NCBI RefSeq assembly: GCF_000373645.1
Contig: NZ_KB892007.1
Coordinates: 124,076-188,075 of the forward strand
From: Streptomyces sp. ATexAB-D23
Lineage (GTDB): Bacteria; Actinomycetota; Actinomycetes; Streptomycetales; Streptomycetaceae
Direction: 5' to 3'
Length of the DNA: 64,000 bases
Shown here: positions 15,640 to 24,487 of the stretch, piece after piece
Position numbering within the stretch: the stretch's first letter is position 1
How the letters are laid out: every line of letters starts with the position of its first letter
Notes under the pieces: model-generated
What the model saw: the letters and a program-made list of their open reading frames with translations, nothing else
Told to the model about the DNA's origin: nothing
The model's database searches: none
Position numbers and translations under genes: made by a program

Positions 15640-16974
15640 TTGCCACCGTCCTTCATACGTTCCTTGCGCTTCATGGGCCGCCTGCTGGCGGCCACCGCCG
15701 CGACGGTGGGGGTGGTCGCCGTGTTCCTGGCGCTGATCGTTGCCACCGACGGAGCGGGATCGGGGTTTGCCGCCTGGTCCGCCGCTGTCGGGGTCGCGGT
15801 CGTCGCGGCGATGTGGCGGGGCCGCCGGCGCTCCTGGCGAGGGCGGCTGGTGCCCTTCCTGCCGGTGCTGGTCGCAGCGGCCCTGACGCTGTCGGTGTGC
15901 GTTCCCACCGTCCCCACGACGCGCCGCTACCCGGCCGCCCTGTCGTTCGTGACCACCGAGCACATGCGCCTGTCCACCGGCAGCCGGGTCGCGGTCTACC
16001 ACTATCCGCCCACCGGCAGCGGCCCCCGGCGTCCCGTTCCGCTCGTCTACCTCAACGGCGGGCCGGTGCGCGGCATCTCGGTGCTGGACCACCGTTTCCT
16101 GCGGCGGCTCGCGGGACAGGGCTACGACGTGTACGCCTACGAGCAGGCCGGCGGTGGACGCAGCGATCTGCTGCCCATGGACCAGTACTCGATCACCCGG
16201 TCCGTCCATGACCTCGGCGCCTTCGTCGACAAGCTCGGCAGGGGCCGCGCCGACGTGCTGGGCTTCTCCTCGGGCGCGGTCGTCCTCACCCGCGCTCTGG
16301 CCGACCCGGGGATCGCCGGCCGTCTGCGCCGGGCGGTCATCGCCGAGCCGGGCCCGGTCGACGGCCCCACCGCCCGGATCGCGGGGCAGAAGGGCCGGCC
16401 GTCGGCCCGCGGCATCGCGCCGGCCATGACCGGACCGCGCTCCACACGCGTCCCGCGATACGCGGTCGCGTTCGGCCTCATGCGGCTCGGACTGCTCAAC
16501 CCCGACAACGGGCTGGTAGGACAGGCGGAGGGCGACAACGCCTTCACCGCCGCCGATCTCGGCAGCGACACGGCGTCCGCCTACTGCGCGCGGGACGCGC
16601 ACCGCATCCCGGTCGAGGACACGGAGCAGAACTTCTCCTTCAGCCCCGCCGCCAGCCTGCGTATCCAGCAGACGATCAAGGACTCCGCCTCCATCGCTCC
16701 TCAGCTGAGGCGCTCCCGGACACCCACGATGCTGATGATCGCCGAGTGCTCCTCCCAGGTCCGGCAGTGGGCGACGACCGTCCTCGCGGACGCCCCCGCC
16801 ATCCGGCGCACCCAGTACATGCCCGGTGTCGGCCACCACATGTGGAACGGCCTGGGTGACAACGACCAACGGGCAGCAGCCGTCATCACCGCGTTCCTCC
16901 AGGACGAGCCCGCGCCGCTGCCCGACTACCCGACCCGGGCCGGCATCCCGGCCTTCCTGCGCGCTCACAAGTGA
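15640..16974 (+). CDS. Membrane-anchored alpha/beta hydrolase
   Basis: The 444-residue protein starts with about three hydrophobic helices (residues 12-95, including LLAATAATVGVVAVFLALIV and LVPFLPVLVAAALTLSV) and continues with an alpha/beta hydrolase domain. The nucleophile elbow is LGFSSG (Ser210), preceded by YEQAGGGRSD, and a C-terminal GVGHHMW gives the catalytic histidine. This resembles proline-iminopeptidase-like hydrolases. I chose TTG 15640 because GGAG (15630-15633) lies six bases upstream; the next in-frame ATG is 15673. It diverges from a WHG-type TetR regulator, so expression is probably induced by a small molecule. Substrate unknown. Confidence 0.8.
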   Translation: MPPSFIRSLRFMGRLLAATAATVGVVAVFLALIVATDGAGSGFAAWSAAVGVAVVAAMWRGRRRSWRGRLVPFLPVLVAAALTLSVCVPTVPTTRRYPAALSFVTTEHMRLSTGSRVAVYHYPPTGSGPRRPVPLVYLNGGPVRGISVLDHRFLRRLAGQGYDVYAYEQAGGGRSDLLPMDQYSITRSVHDLGAFVDKLGRGRADVLGFSSGAVVLTRALADPGIAGRLRRAVIAEPGPVDGPTARIAGQKGRPSARGIAPAMTGPRSTRVPRYAVAFGLMRLGLLNPDNGLVGQAEGDNAFTAADLGSDTASAYCARDAHRIPVEDTEQNFSFSPAASLRIQQTIKDSASIAPQLRRSRTPTMLMIAECSSQVRQWATTVLADAPAIRRTQYMPGVGHHMWNGLGDNDQRAAAVITAFLQDEPAPLPDYPTRAGIPAFLRAHK

Positions 16975-16995
16975 GCGGGCAGGGGCCGGTCCGAA

Positions 16996-17026
16996 GCCGG
17001 AGACGCTCGCCGGGCCCGTTTCCGGC
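16996..17026 (+). terminator. Stem-loop after the hydrolase gene
   Basis: GCCGGAGACG (16996-17005) pairs with CGTTTCCGGC (17017-17026) over 10 bp with one G-U pair, loop of 11 bases, 21 bp after the hydrolase stop. No T-run follows, as is common in Streptomyces. Confidence 0.5.
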
Positions 17027-17133
17027 AGCTGCGAGGCCACCGGCCCCGGGAAGGTCCGCCACGCGGGGCCTCTCCGGCCCGTTCCATGCGGCACCGCGGG
17101 GTTCCTGCCGCACTCCTGCCCCGCCCCATGCGA

Positions 17134-18075
17134 TCAGGCTGTAACCGCCCGTTCGACCAACGCCAGCGCCTGGCCCGGGAGTTCCCCGCGGTGGTCCACG
17201 GCACCGCTCAGCCACTGGACGCGCGGGTCGCGGCGGAACCAGGAGTCCTGGCGGCGCGCGAAGCGCTTGGTGGCGCGCACGGTCTCGGCGCGCGCCTGGT
17301 CCTCGGTGCACTCCCCCGCGAGCGCGGCGAGCACCTGCTGATACCCGAGCGCGCGGGAAGCGGTACGCCCTTCGCGCAGCCCCTGGGCCTCCAGTTCGCT
17401 CACCTCGTCCACGAGCCCCTCCTCCCACATGCGGTCGACGCGCAGGGCGATGCGCTCGTCGAGTTCGGGGCGGGCCACATCGACGCCGATCTGGACGGCG
17501 TCGTAGACGGGGTCGTCGCCGGGGAGGTTCGCGGTGAAGGGCTTGCCGGTGATCTCGATGACCTCCAGGGCGCGCACGACGCGGCGGCCGTTGCTCGGCA
17601 GGATCGCGCGGGCGGCCTCGGGGTCGGCGGCGGCGAGTCGCGCGTGCAGTGCTCCGGAACCGTGCTCGGCCAGCTCCTCCTCCAGGGCGGCCCGGACTCC
17701 GGGGTCCGTGCCGGGGAACTCCAGGGCGTCGATCGCGCCCTTCACGTACAGGCCGGAGCCGCCCACCAGGACGGGGGTGCGGCCCTCGGCGAGCAGCCGG
17801 TCGATCTCGGCGCGGGCCAGGCGCTGGTATTCGGCGACGCTGGCGGTCTCGGTGATCTCCCAGATGTCCAGCAGCCGGTGCGGGACGCCGTCGCGCTCGG
17901 CGGGCGTCAGCTTGGCGGTGCCGATGTCCATGCCCCGGTAGAGCTGCATGGAATCCGCGTTGATCACTTCGCCGTCGAGCCGGTGGGCGAGGTGCACCCC
18001 CAGATCGGACTTTCCTGCTGCGGTGGGACCGACGACGGCGATGACCCGCGGTGCGGGGGGAGCTGAGCTTGTCAC
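17134..18075 (-). CDS. miaA: tRNA dimethylallyltransferase
   Basis: MiaA adds a dimethylallyl group to A37 of tRNAs that read UNN codons; MiaB then methylthiolates it. The 313-residue protein has the P-loop GPTAAGKSD near the N-terminus, DSMQLYRGMDIGTAK, VGGSGLYVKG and the C-terminal KRFARRQDSWFRRD segment. Start GTG 18075 is chosen to give the usual N-terminus and lies nine bases after GGGAGAG; a GTG two codons earlier is closer to the SD. In S. coelicolor miaA matters for translation of the rare Leu codon UUA in bldA-dependent genes. It follows miaB and the extradiol-type gene on the same strand. Confidence 0.96.
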   Translation of the reverse strand: MTSSAPPAPRVIAVVGPTAAGKSDLGVHLAHRLDGEVINADSMQLYRGMDIGTAKLTPAERDGVPHRLLDIWEITETASVAEYQRLARAEIDRLLAEGRTPVLVGGSGLYVKGAIDALEFPGTDPGVRAALEEELAEHGSGALHARLAAADPEAARAILPSNGRRVVRALEVIEITGKPFTANLPGDDPVYDAVQIGVDVARPELDERIALRVDRMWEEGLVDEVSELEAQGLREGRTASRALGYQQVLAALAGECTEDQARAETVRATKRFARRQDSWFRRDPRVQWLSGAVDHRGELPGQALALVERAVTA

Positions 18076-18220
18076 CGCCACAGTCTCTCCCAAACCCGCG
18101 TCCCGGGTCCCGAATGAGGGAAGCCCGGACGGGGAAGGTGACGCAGCAGTGCGGTCTTCCCCGTACAGTGGTTGTACATATGGGTTATTTCTCACAGTTC
18201 CCGAGCGGAGAAGGTGTCCG

Positions 18221-18475
18221 ATGGGTTTCATGGACAGTGTGAAGGCGAAGCTGGCCCCGGCGAAGGAGAAGGTCAGCGACCTCGCGCAGCAGCACGGGGA
18301 CAAGATCGACCAGGGTCTCGACAAGGCCGCGCGGACGGTTGACGAGAAGACCAAGGGCAAGTACAGCGACAAGATCGTGACCGGCACGCAGAAGGCCAAG
18401 GACGCGGTGGAGAAGCTGTCGAACAAGGACGGCGACACCAGCACGGGCGGCAGCACGCCGCCCCCCGCTGCCTGA
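18221..18475 (+). CDS. MT0933-like (Rv0909-type) antitoxin protein
   Basis: This 84-residue, highly charged, Lys- and Asp-rich protein (MDSVKAKLAPAKEKVSDLA, then DKIDQGLDKAARTVDEKTKG) resembles the MT0933-like antitoxin family named after the M. tuberculosis Rv0909 partner. GGAG lies ten bases before the ATG. No toxin-like gene is adjacent: miaA diverges upstream and a strong terminator follows directly. It may therefore be an orphan with another role, for example a small stress or DNA-associated protein. A helical, repeat-poor, disordered C-terminus (DTSTGGSTPPPAA) is visible. Confidence 0.7.
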   Translation: MGFMDSVKAKLAPAKEKVSDLAQQHGDKIDQGLDKAARTVDEKTKGKYSDKIVTGTQKAKDAVEKLSNKDGDTSTGGSTPPPAA

Positions 18476-18498
18476 AGCGGTCCGGCAGGACAGCCGAT

Positions 18499-18532
18499 GG
18501 GGGCCCCGGAGCGATTTCGCTCCGGGGCCCCC
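18499..18532. terminator. Strong stem-loop terminator after the antitoxin-like gene
   Basis: GGGGGCCCCGGAGCG (18499-18513) pairs perfectly with CGCTCCGGGGCCCCC (18518-18532), 15 bp with a four-base loop ATTT. It lies 23 bp after the antitoxin-like stop and 15 bp beyond the end of the convergent extradiol-type gene, so it can act in both directions. Confidence 0.85.
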
Positions 18533-18547
18533 ATCACATGTGCGTCC

Positions 18548-19261
18548 TCATGACCAGGCGGCGACCATGTAGCCCACCCCGTAGGGCGCGTCCTCGTACA
18601 GCAGCCGGCCGGCCCGTCCCGCTCCCTCGGCCGCCCCCGCGAGCACCTGCCAGGGCGCTCGGCCCGCGGCCTTGAGTTCGTACGCGAGTGCCTCGTCGAG
18701 CGCGGCGAGCGCTTCCGGGTCGGCGGCGCCCAGGGCGCGTGCGGCCGCCGCGTCGAAGTCGGCGGCGCGTTCGTCCAGGTAGCCCGGGGCCTTCACGGTG
18801 CGGCAGGCGCTGCCGTCGCCCATCACCAGCAGCGCGACCCGGTCCGCCCGGCGGGCCAGCTCCCGCCCGGTCTCCACGCAGCGCGCGGTCTCCAGCGGCT
18901 CGCCCACGCCGAGGCCCTCGACGGGGGCGCCCGCCCATCCGGTACGGGCCAGCAGCCAGGCGCCCACCGCGAGCGACGGCGGGAGCGGCCGGCCGGCCGG
19001 TGTGCCCCGGTCCTGTCCGAGCCGTACCTCCAGGCCGACGCCGAACTCGCGGAAGCTGCCGGTGGCGCCCTCCGGATGGATACCGCGCCCGGCCGGCTCC
19101 GCCGGGCCGATCACGACCAGCAGGTCGGGCCGGGAGGCCGCGAGCACGCCCAGGGCGTCGGTGCAGGCGGTTCTGGCGGCATCGAGCTCGGGCGCGGCAC
19201 CGGCGGCCACGTCGGGGACGAGCAGGGGCGGGCAGGGGCAGACAGCGGCGGCGACAAGCAT
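18548..19261 (-). CDS. Class III extradiol dioxygenase subunit B-like protein
   Basis: The 237-residue protein resembles the LigB-type fold: MLVAAAVCPCPPLLVPDV at the N-terminus (where the fold has metal-binding histidines in true LigB enzymes), PDLLVVIGP, and a central VALLVMGDGSACRT segment. The key histidines seem to be missing: the N-terminal CPCPP has Cys and Pro where PHPP is usual, and GDGSA takes the place of GDLSH. Ring-cleavage activity is therefore doubtful. It lies 53 bp after miaB and upstream of miaA on the same strand, an arrangement I recall as conserved in streptomycetes, which suggests a link with the tRNA-modification genes. The actual function is unknown. Confidence 0.7.
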   Translation of the reverse strand: MLVAAAVCPCPPLLVPDVAAGAAPELDAARTACTDALGVLAASRPDLLVVIGPAEPAGRGIHPEGATGSFREFGVGLEVRLGQDRGTPAGRPLPPSLAVGAWLLARTGWAGAPVEGLGVGEPLETARCVETGRELARRADRVALLVMGDGSACRTVKAPGYLDERAADFDAAAARALGAADPEALAALDEALAYELKAAGRAPWQVLAGAAEGAGRAGRLLYEDAPYGVGYMVAAWS

Positions 19262-19314
19262 GGTCGGCAGCGTACTGCGGTCGCTCCCCCGCCGGGGCGG
19301 GCCGTCCCGGACGG

Positions 19315-20835
19315 TCAGTCGCAGCCGCAGCCCGGGGCCGCCGTCGCGGGCAGGGGGGCCGGGGCGCCGATGCCGGGCAGGCCCAGCATGACACCGGCCG
19401 GCTTGGCGGCGGCGGCCGCGTTGCGCTTCTCCCAGGCGTCGCCCGACCGGGTCCTGCGCACGGCGACGGGGACGCCCTCGGCGAGCAGGTGGTGCGGGGC
19501 CGCGTAACTGATCTCGACGGTCACCACGTCACCGGGGCGCACGTCCTGGTCCGGCTTGGTGAAGTGGACCAGGCGGTTGTCGGGGGCGCGGCCGGACAGC
19601 CGGTGGGTGGCACCGTCCTTGCGGCCCTCGCCCTCGGCGACCATGACGTCCACGGTGCGGCCGACCTGCTTCTTGTTCTCCGACCAGGAGATCTCCTCCT
19701 GGAGGGCGGACAGGCGCATGTACCGCTCCTGGACGACCTCCTTGGGGATCTGCCCGTCCATGTCGGCGGCGGGCGTACCGGGCCGCTTGGAGTACTGGAA
19801 GGTGAAGGCGTTCGCGAAACGTGCCTCACGGACCGCGTGCATGGTCTGCTCGAAGTCCTCCTCGGTCTCGCCGGGGAAGCCGACGATGATGTCCGTGGAG
19901 ATCGCGGCGTCGGGCATCGCGGCGCGCACCTTCTCGATGATGCCGAGGAAGCGTTCCTGCCGGTAGGAGCGGCGCATCGCCTTGAGGACCTTGTCGGAAC
20001 CGGACTGCATCGGCATGTGCAGCTGCGGCATCACGTTCGGCGTCTCGGCCATGGCGGCGATGACGTCGTCGGTGAAGTCACGCGGGTGCGGCGAGGTGAA
20101 GCGGACGCGCTCCAGGCCCTCGATCCTCCCGCAGGCGCGCAGCAGCTTGGAGAAGGCCTCGCGGTCGCCGATGTCGGAGCCGTACGCGTTGACGTTCTGG
20201 CCGAGCAGGGTGATCTCGGATACGCCCTCGGCGACCAGGGCCTCGATCTCGGCGAGGATGTCGCCGGTGCGGCGGTCCTTCTCCTTCCCGCGCAGAGCCG
20301 GGACGATGCAGAAGGTGCAGGTGTTGTTGCAGCCCACGGAGATGGAGACCCACGCGGCGTACGCGGACTCGCGGCGGGTGGGGAGCGTCGAGGGGAAGGC
20401 CTCCAGGGATTCGGCGATCTCGATCTGCGCCTCCTCCTGGACCCGGGCGCGCTCCAGCAGGACGGGCAGCTTGCCGATGTTGTGCGTGCCGAAGACGACG
20501 TCCACCCAGGGCGCCCGCGCGACGATGGTGTCGCGGTCCTTCTGGGCGAGACAGCCGCCGACCGCGATCTGCATCCCGGGGCGCCTGGTCTTCATGGGGG
20601 CGAGCCGGCCGAGGTTGCCGTAGAGCTTGTTGTCGGCGTTCTCGCGTACCGCGCAGGTGTTGAAGACGACGACGTCGGCGTCGCCGTCGGAGCCCTCGGG
20701 CGCGCGGACGTATCCGGCGTCCTCCAGGAGCCCCGACAAGCGCTCGGAGTCGTGGACGTTCATCTGACACCCGTAGGTGCGCACCTCATAGCTCTTCTGG
20801 ACGTCCACTGCTTCGCTCCGGTTGCCGCTGCTCAT
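19315..20835 (-). CDS. miaB: tRNA-2-methylthio-N6-dimethylallyladenosine synthase
   Basis: MiaB is a radical-SAM methylthiotransferase acting on the base made by MiaA. The 506-residue protein has the UPF0004 domain with its Fe-S cysteines (Cys23 in [22 protein letters not shown]), the radical-SAM motif CNNTCTFC, and a C-terminal TRAM domain ([14 protein letters not shown]) followed by a Streptomyces-specific Ala/Pro tail. ATG 20835 gives [10 protein letters not shown]; upstream codons are non-coding in character. The SD is weak. It heads the miaB / extradiol-type / miaA series and diverges from the TAXI gene. Confidence 0.96.
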   Translation of the reverse strand: MSSGNRSEAVDVQKSYEVRTYGCQMNVHDSERLSGLLEDAGYVRAPEGSDGDADVVVFNTCAVRENADNKLYGNLGRLAPMKTRRPGMQIAVGGCLAQKDRDTIVARAPWVDVVFGTHNIGKLPVLLERARVQEEAQIEIAESLEAFPSTLPTRRESAYAAWVSISVGCNNTCTFCIVPALRGKEKDRRTGDILAEIEALVAEGVSEITLLGQNVNAYGSDIGDREAFSKLLRACGRIEGLERVRFTSPHPRDFTDDVIAAMAETPNVMPQLHMPMQSGSDKVLKAMRRSYRQERFLGIIEKVRAAMPDAAISTDIIVGFPGETEEDFEQTMHAVREARFANAFTFQYSKRPGTPAADMDGQIPKEVVQERYMRLSALQEEISWSENKKQVGRTVDVMVAEGEGRKDGATHRLSGRAPDNRLVHFTKPDQDVRPGDVVTVEISYAAPHHLLAEGVPVAVRRTRSGDAWEKRNAAAAAKPAGVMLGLPGIGAPAPLPATAAPGCGCD

Positions 20836-20957
20836 GCGACAAGGGTAGGCGCTGCCCGGACACCCTCCGCCTCGGGCGGCGTCCGGGGCCCGTACCCGCG
20901 GGGTGATCCGGCGGCGGCCCTGGCCAGGGCCCGGAACCACCTGGCAGGATCGCCGCC

Positions 20958-21956
20958 ATGCTCCCGGCCCTGTCCCGAATCGGCCGGCGCCGCTCCCTGC
21001 GGGCGGGCGCCGTCCTCGTCGTCGTGCTCGGGCTGCTGCTCTGGTGGCTGCTGCCCCTCCGCGATCCGGCGCCGACCGGCACGCTGTCGTTCAGCACCGG
21101 GGTGCGCAGCGGCGTCTACCAGCGCTACGGGGAGCGGCTGAAGGGGGCCCTCGCCAGGGATCTGCCCGAGGTGTCGATACAGCTCCAGACGAGCGAGGGC
21201 TCGCAGCAGAACATCGCCCGGGTCGCGACGGGGAAGGCCGACTTCACCATCGCCACCACCGACGCCGTCGCCGCCTATCTGCGTGCCCGGGGGCCCGGCT
21301 ACGAGCGGTTGCGCGGCTGTGTCCGGCTGTACGACGACTACATACAGCTGGTCGTGGAGCGCGGTTCGGACATCCGCAGTGTGGCGGATCTGCGGGGCAG
21401 GACGGTCGCGGTGGGGCAGCCGGGGTCGGGGGTGAAGCTGGTCGCGGACCGGCTGATGACGGCCGCGGGTCTCGACCCGGTCGAGGATGTGACGGCTGTG
21501 CCGGCGGGCATCGACACGATGCCGAAGCTGCTGGAGGAGGGGAAGCTCGACGCGTTCTTCTGGTCCGGCGGGCTGCCCACGACGGCGGTGGCCGATCTGT
21601 CGGAACGGTTCTCGGTCCGGCTGATCCCGCTGGAGGACAAGCTGATCAAGCAGCTCCAGGCGGCGGGCGGCTCCACCGGCTACTACCGCTCGGCCGTGAT
21701 GCCCGCCGACGCCTATCGCAACGCGCAGCAGGGCCAGGCCGTCCCCACGGTCGCGGTCGCCAATGTGCTGGTCACCACGGACCGCACCGACGCGGCGATG
21801 ACGGAGGCGTTCACCCGAACCGTGATCGACAGCCGCGACCGCATCGGGCGCGAGGTGCACGCGGCGCAGCTGGTGGACCTGCGGACGGCCATCTACACCG
21901 ACCCGCTCCCGCTGCACGAAGGGGCCAAGCGCTACTACCGCTCGGTCAAGCCGTAG
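20958..21956 (+). CDS. TAXI family TRAP-type solute-binding protein
   Basis: This 332-residue protein has an N-terminal hydrophobic anchor ([19 protein letters not shown], residues 17-35) and a periplasmic-binding fold of the TAXI family: [37 protein letters not shown] and [24 protein letters not shown] proteins feed TRAP transporters, but no TRAP permease genes are nearby. Some TAXI proteins bind glutamate or glutamine (known from Thermus). Here it converges on the gluK/gluR two-component genes, so it could be a glutamate-sensing accessory; this is inference. The last codons are partly duplicated just after the stop. Confidence 0.8.
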   Translation: MLPALSRIGRRRSLRAGAVLVVVLGLLLWWLLPLRDPAPTGTLSFSTGVRSGVYQRYGERLKGALARDLPEVSIQLQTSEGSQQNIARVATGKADFTIATTDAVAAYLRARGPGYERLRGCVRLYDDYIQLVVERGSDIRSVADLRGRTVAVGQPGSGVKLVADRLMTAAGLDPVEDVTAVPAGIDTMPKLLEEGKLDAFFWSGGLPTTAVADLSERFSVRLIPLEDKLIKQLQAAGGSTGYYRSAVMPADAYRNAQQGQAVPTVAVANVLVTTDRTDAAMTEAFTRTVIDSRDRIGREVHAAQLVDLRTAIYTDPLPLHEGAKRYYRSVKP

Positions 21957-21961
21957 CGGCC

Positions 21962-22049
21962 GTTCGGCGGCGCGGGCCCGGCTCCGGCTCCGCGTACCGC
22001 TCGGTGTTCCCTCGTAGCAGCGGTTCGGCGGCGCGGGCCCGGCTCCGGC
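21962..22049. repeat. Direct repeat, 27 bp, period 61, after the TAXI gene
   Basis: GTTCGGCGGCGCGGGCCCGG plus CTCCGGC occurs at 21962-21988 and identically at 22023-22049. An upstream 11-mer TACCGCTCGGT, present in the last codons of the TAXI gene (21936-21946), is also repeated at 21995-22005. The whole block looks like an imperfect tandem duplication of the gene's 3' end. It fills the convergent junction with gluK and contains the self-complementary CGGGCCCG, so it may fold and act as a terminator. Confidence 0.75.
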
Positions 22050-22064
22050 CGTGCGGCTCCGGCG

Positions 22065-23459
22065 TCAGCCCTTCGGGTCGTGGCGCGGCACCGAGACCGT
22101 CACTCTCAGCCCGTTCGGCTCCTTGCGCGCGTACGCGAGCGAGCCGCCGCCCGCCGTCAGGAGCGCTCTGGCGATGGAGAGCCCTAGGCCCGATCCCTGG
22201 ATGTTCTGGTGCTGGGAACTGCGCCAGAAGCGGTCGCCGACCCGTTCGAGCTCCTGCTCTGTGAGGCCGGGTCCGCTGTCCGCGACGACCACCGTGACGT
22301 CCTGGCTGCCGGAGGCGACCGTGACGCGGACCTCCTCGTCGGCGGGCGTGAACTTGAGGGCGTTGTCGATGATGGCGTCGAGGGCGCTGGACAGGGCGAT
22401 GGGATCGGCCCACGCGGTGACGGCCGGCGGCCCGTCGGCCCGCAGCCGTACCCCCTTCTCCTCGGCCACCGGCCGCCAGGACGCGACCCGTTCGGCCGTG
22501 AGCGCGCCGATGTCCGTGAGCTGGAGGTCGGTATCGGCGTGCTCGGCGAGCGCCAGGTCGAGCAGGTCGTCGAGGACCTGGCCGAGGCGCCGACCCTCGG
22601 TGCGCACGGAGGCGATCTCCTCGTTGCCCTCGGGGAGTTCGAGGGCGAGGAGCTCGATGCGCAGCAGCAGCGCGGCCAGCGGGTTGCGCAACTGGTGGGA
22701 GGCGTCGGCGACGAAGGCGCGCTGCTGCTCCAGCACGTCCTCGACGTTGTCGGCCATCTCGTTGAACGATCGGGCCAGCCGCCTGAGTTCCGGGGGCCCG
22801 CCGGATGCCGCGACCCTGGACCGCATCCGGCCGCTGGCGATGTCGTGGGCCGCCGCGTCCAGCGTCTTGACCGGCAGCAGGACCCAGCCGGTGAGGCGGA
22901 TCGCGGCGCCGACGGCCACCAGCATCGCGACCACCTCGCCCGCCGCGATCAGCAGCCAGCCGCGCATCGTGTCGGCGCGCATCTGGCCGGTGGGCGAGTC
23001 GATGACGACGACCGCGATCACGTCGCCGTCCCGTACGACGGGCGAGGCGACGACGACGCGGCCGTCCTGCCAGGGCCAGACCTGCGGCGGGTCGTGGCTG
23101 CGGCGGCCGAGCAGCGCCTCGCTGAACGCGGCGCGGCCCTCGCCCTCGACGGGGAGCCGCCAGGTGTCCGGGGCCTTCGCCATGGCGGAGTCGTCGCGGT
23201 AGAAGACGCCGGCCCGGATGCCGTACACCGAGTTGTACGTCTCCAGCTCGGTCTGGAGTGTGCGGCGACGTTCGTCGTAGCCGCGGGTGCGCTCGGTGAT
23301 GAACTGGGCGAGCGCGGCGAAGCGTGCCGTGTCGTCGATGCGGTCGATCACGACGCGCTGCTGCTCGGCCGCGGCCACGCTGACGGCCAGCGGGAAGCCG
23401 AGCGCGAGCAGGACACTCGCCATCAGGACGATGAGCAGCGGGAGCAGCCGGGTACGCAC
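22065..23459 (-). CDS. gluK: Sensor histidine kinase GluK (glutamate sensing)
   Basis: This 464-residue kinase has two transmembrane helices (about 5-28 and 166-190) flanking an extracytoplasmic sensor domain of about 135 residues, then HAMP, HisKA (DASHQLRNPL, His255), and a GHKL ATPase with N-box DNALKFTP, DSGPGLT and GSGLGLSIARAL. It follows gluR by 15 bp. In S. coelicolor the adjacent GluR-GluK pair is reported to sense glutamate and activate gluABCD, and the order here is the same. Start GTG 23459. It converges with the TAXI gene downstream. Confidence 0.9.
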   Translation of the reverse strand: MRTRLLPLLIVLMASVLLALGFPLAVSVAAAEQQRVVIDRIDDTARFAALAQFITERTRGYDERRRTLQTELETYNSVYGIRAGVFYRDDSAMAKAPDTWRLPVEGEGRAAFSEALLGRRSHDPPQVWPWQDGRVVVASPVVRDGDVIAVVVIDSPTGQMRADTMRGWLLIAAGEVVAMLVAVGAAIRLTGWVLLPVKTLDAAAHDIASGRMRSRVAASGGPPELRRLARSFNEMADNVEDVLEQQRAFVADASHQLRNPLAALLLRIELLALELPEGNEEIASVRTEGRRLGQVLDDLLDLALAEHADTDLQLTDIGALTAERVASWRPVAEEKGVRLRADGPPAVTAWADPIALSSALDAIIDNALKFTPADEEVRVTVASGSQDVTVVVADSGPGLTEQELERVGDRFWRSSQHQNIQGSGLGLSIARALLTAGGGSLAYARKEPNGLRVTVSVPRHDPKG

Positions 23460-23474
23460 CGGGGACGTACGCCT

Positions 23475-24167
23475 CTACGCGGACGGTGAGACGAGGCGGT
23501 AGCCGACCCCGCGCACGGTCTCGATCAGTGCGGGCAGCCGCAGTTTGGAACGCAGGGACGCGACGTGGACCTCAAGCGTGCGCCCTGTTCCCTCCCAGCT
23601 GGTCCGCCACACCTCGCTGATGATCTGCTCCCGGCGGAAGACCACACCGGGCCGCTGGGCGAGCAGGGCGAGCAGATCGAACTCCTTGCGGGTGAGCTGG
23701 ACCTCGCTGCCGTCGACGCTCACCCGGCGGGTCGGCAGCTCGATGTGCACGTGTCCCAGGCGCAGTCCGGCGGCGGGCGTGGGCGCGGTGTCCTCGTTGC
23801 TCGCCTTGCGCCGGCTGACGGCGTGGATACGGGCCAGCAGCTCGCCGGTGTCGTACGGCTTGGTCACGTAGTCGTCGGCGCCGAGGTTGAGTCCGTGGAT
23901 CCGGGACCGTACGTCGGCGCGGGCGGTCACCATGATCACCGGTACGGAACTGCGCTTGCGGATCTTGCCGCACACCTCGTAGCCGTCCTGGTCGGGCAGC
24001 CCGAGGTCGAGGAGGACGACGCCGAAGGGCTCCGTGTCGGCGGGCAGGAGCGCTTGCAGGGCCTCCTCGCCGCTGCGGGCGTGGACCACCTGGAAGCCGT
24101 GCCGGGCGAGGATCGCGGACAGGGCGGCGGCGACGTGGTTGTCGTCCTCGACGAGCAGCAGTCTCAT
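23475..24167 (-). CDS. gluR: OmpR-type response regulator GluR
   Basis: The 230-residue protein has a receiver domain (acidic pocket EDD at 7-9, phospho-acceptor Asp54, switch Thr81, Lys103 in TKPYD) and an OmpR/PhoB winged helix (about 135-228; LTRKEFDLLALL, RTLEVHVASLRSKL, VRGVGYRL). It is divergent from gluA, with 320 bp of shared regulatory DNA, and is cotranscribed with gluK. Known role of the family member in S. coelicolor: activates the gluABCD importer in response to glutamate. Confidence 0.9.
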   Translation of the reverse strand: MRLLLVEDDNHVAAALSAILARHGFQVVHARSGEEALQALLPADTEPFGVVLLDLGLPDQDGYEVCGKIRKRSSVPVIMVTARADVRSRIHGLNLGADDYVTKPYDTGELLARIHAVSRRKASNEDTAPTPAAGLRLGHVHIELPTRRVSVDGSEVQLTRKEFDLLALLAQRPGVVFRREQIISEVWRTSWEGTGRTLEVHVASLRSKLRLPALIETVRGVGYRLVSPSA

Positions 24168-24487
24168 GGCCCCCCTCCGGCGTGTGGTTCGCGTGTGTTC
24201 GTACGGTCGTGTACGCCCCGGTCACTTCCCCGTTCCGGGGCGTTTCACGTAGGGGTGTACCAGGGAATCCACGCCGATCACGGGTGGACAGTCAAGTGCT
24301 TGTCCGTTGTATCCGGGTTTCCGTTATGCACCCGGTACGGCCGGTGTGAGCGGCGTGACGTCCCCTTCACGCGGAGTGTCCGGTTGCCGCCGGATCGTTA
24401 TGCTCAATTTCCGCTCAGATGTAATGACGTTGGTAGCACTGCGTCACTAAGGTCCTTCCCAACCGAGGAGGACGGAGCAAGAAGCCG
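24168..24487. promoter_or_regulatory. gluR-gluA divergent regulatory region
   Basis: No gene is seen in these 320 bases. CGTTATGC occurs twice on the plus strand, at 24322-24329 and 24396-24403, preceded by related C/G-rich sequence, and could be part of a GluR site; I cannot define the operator. An AGGAGGACGGAG stretch just before gluA supplies its SD. The A/T content rises near 24395-24430, where the gluA promoter is likely. Confidence 0.45.
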
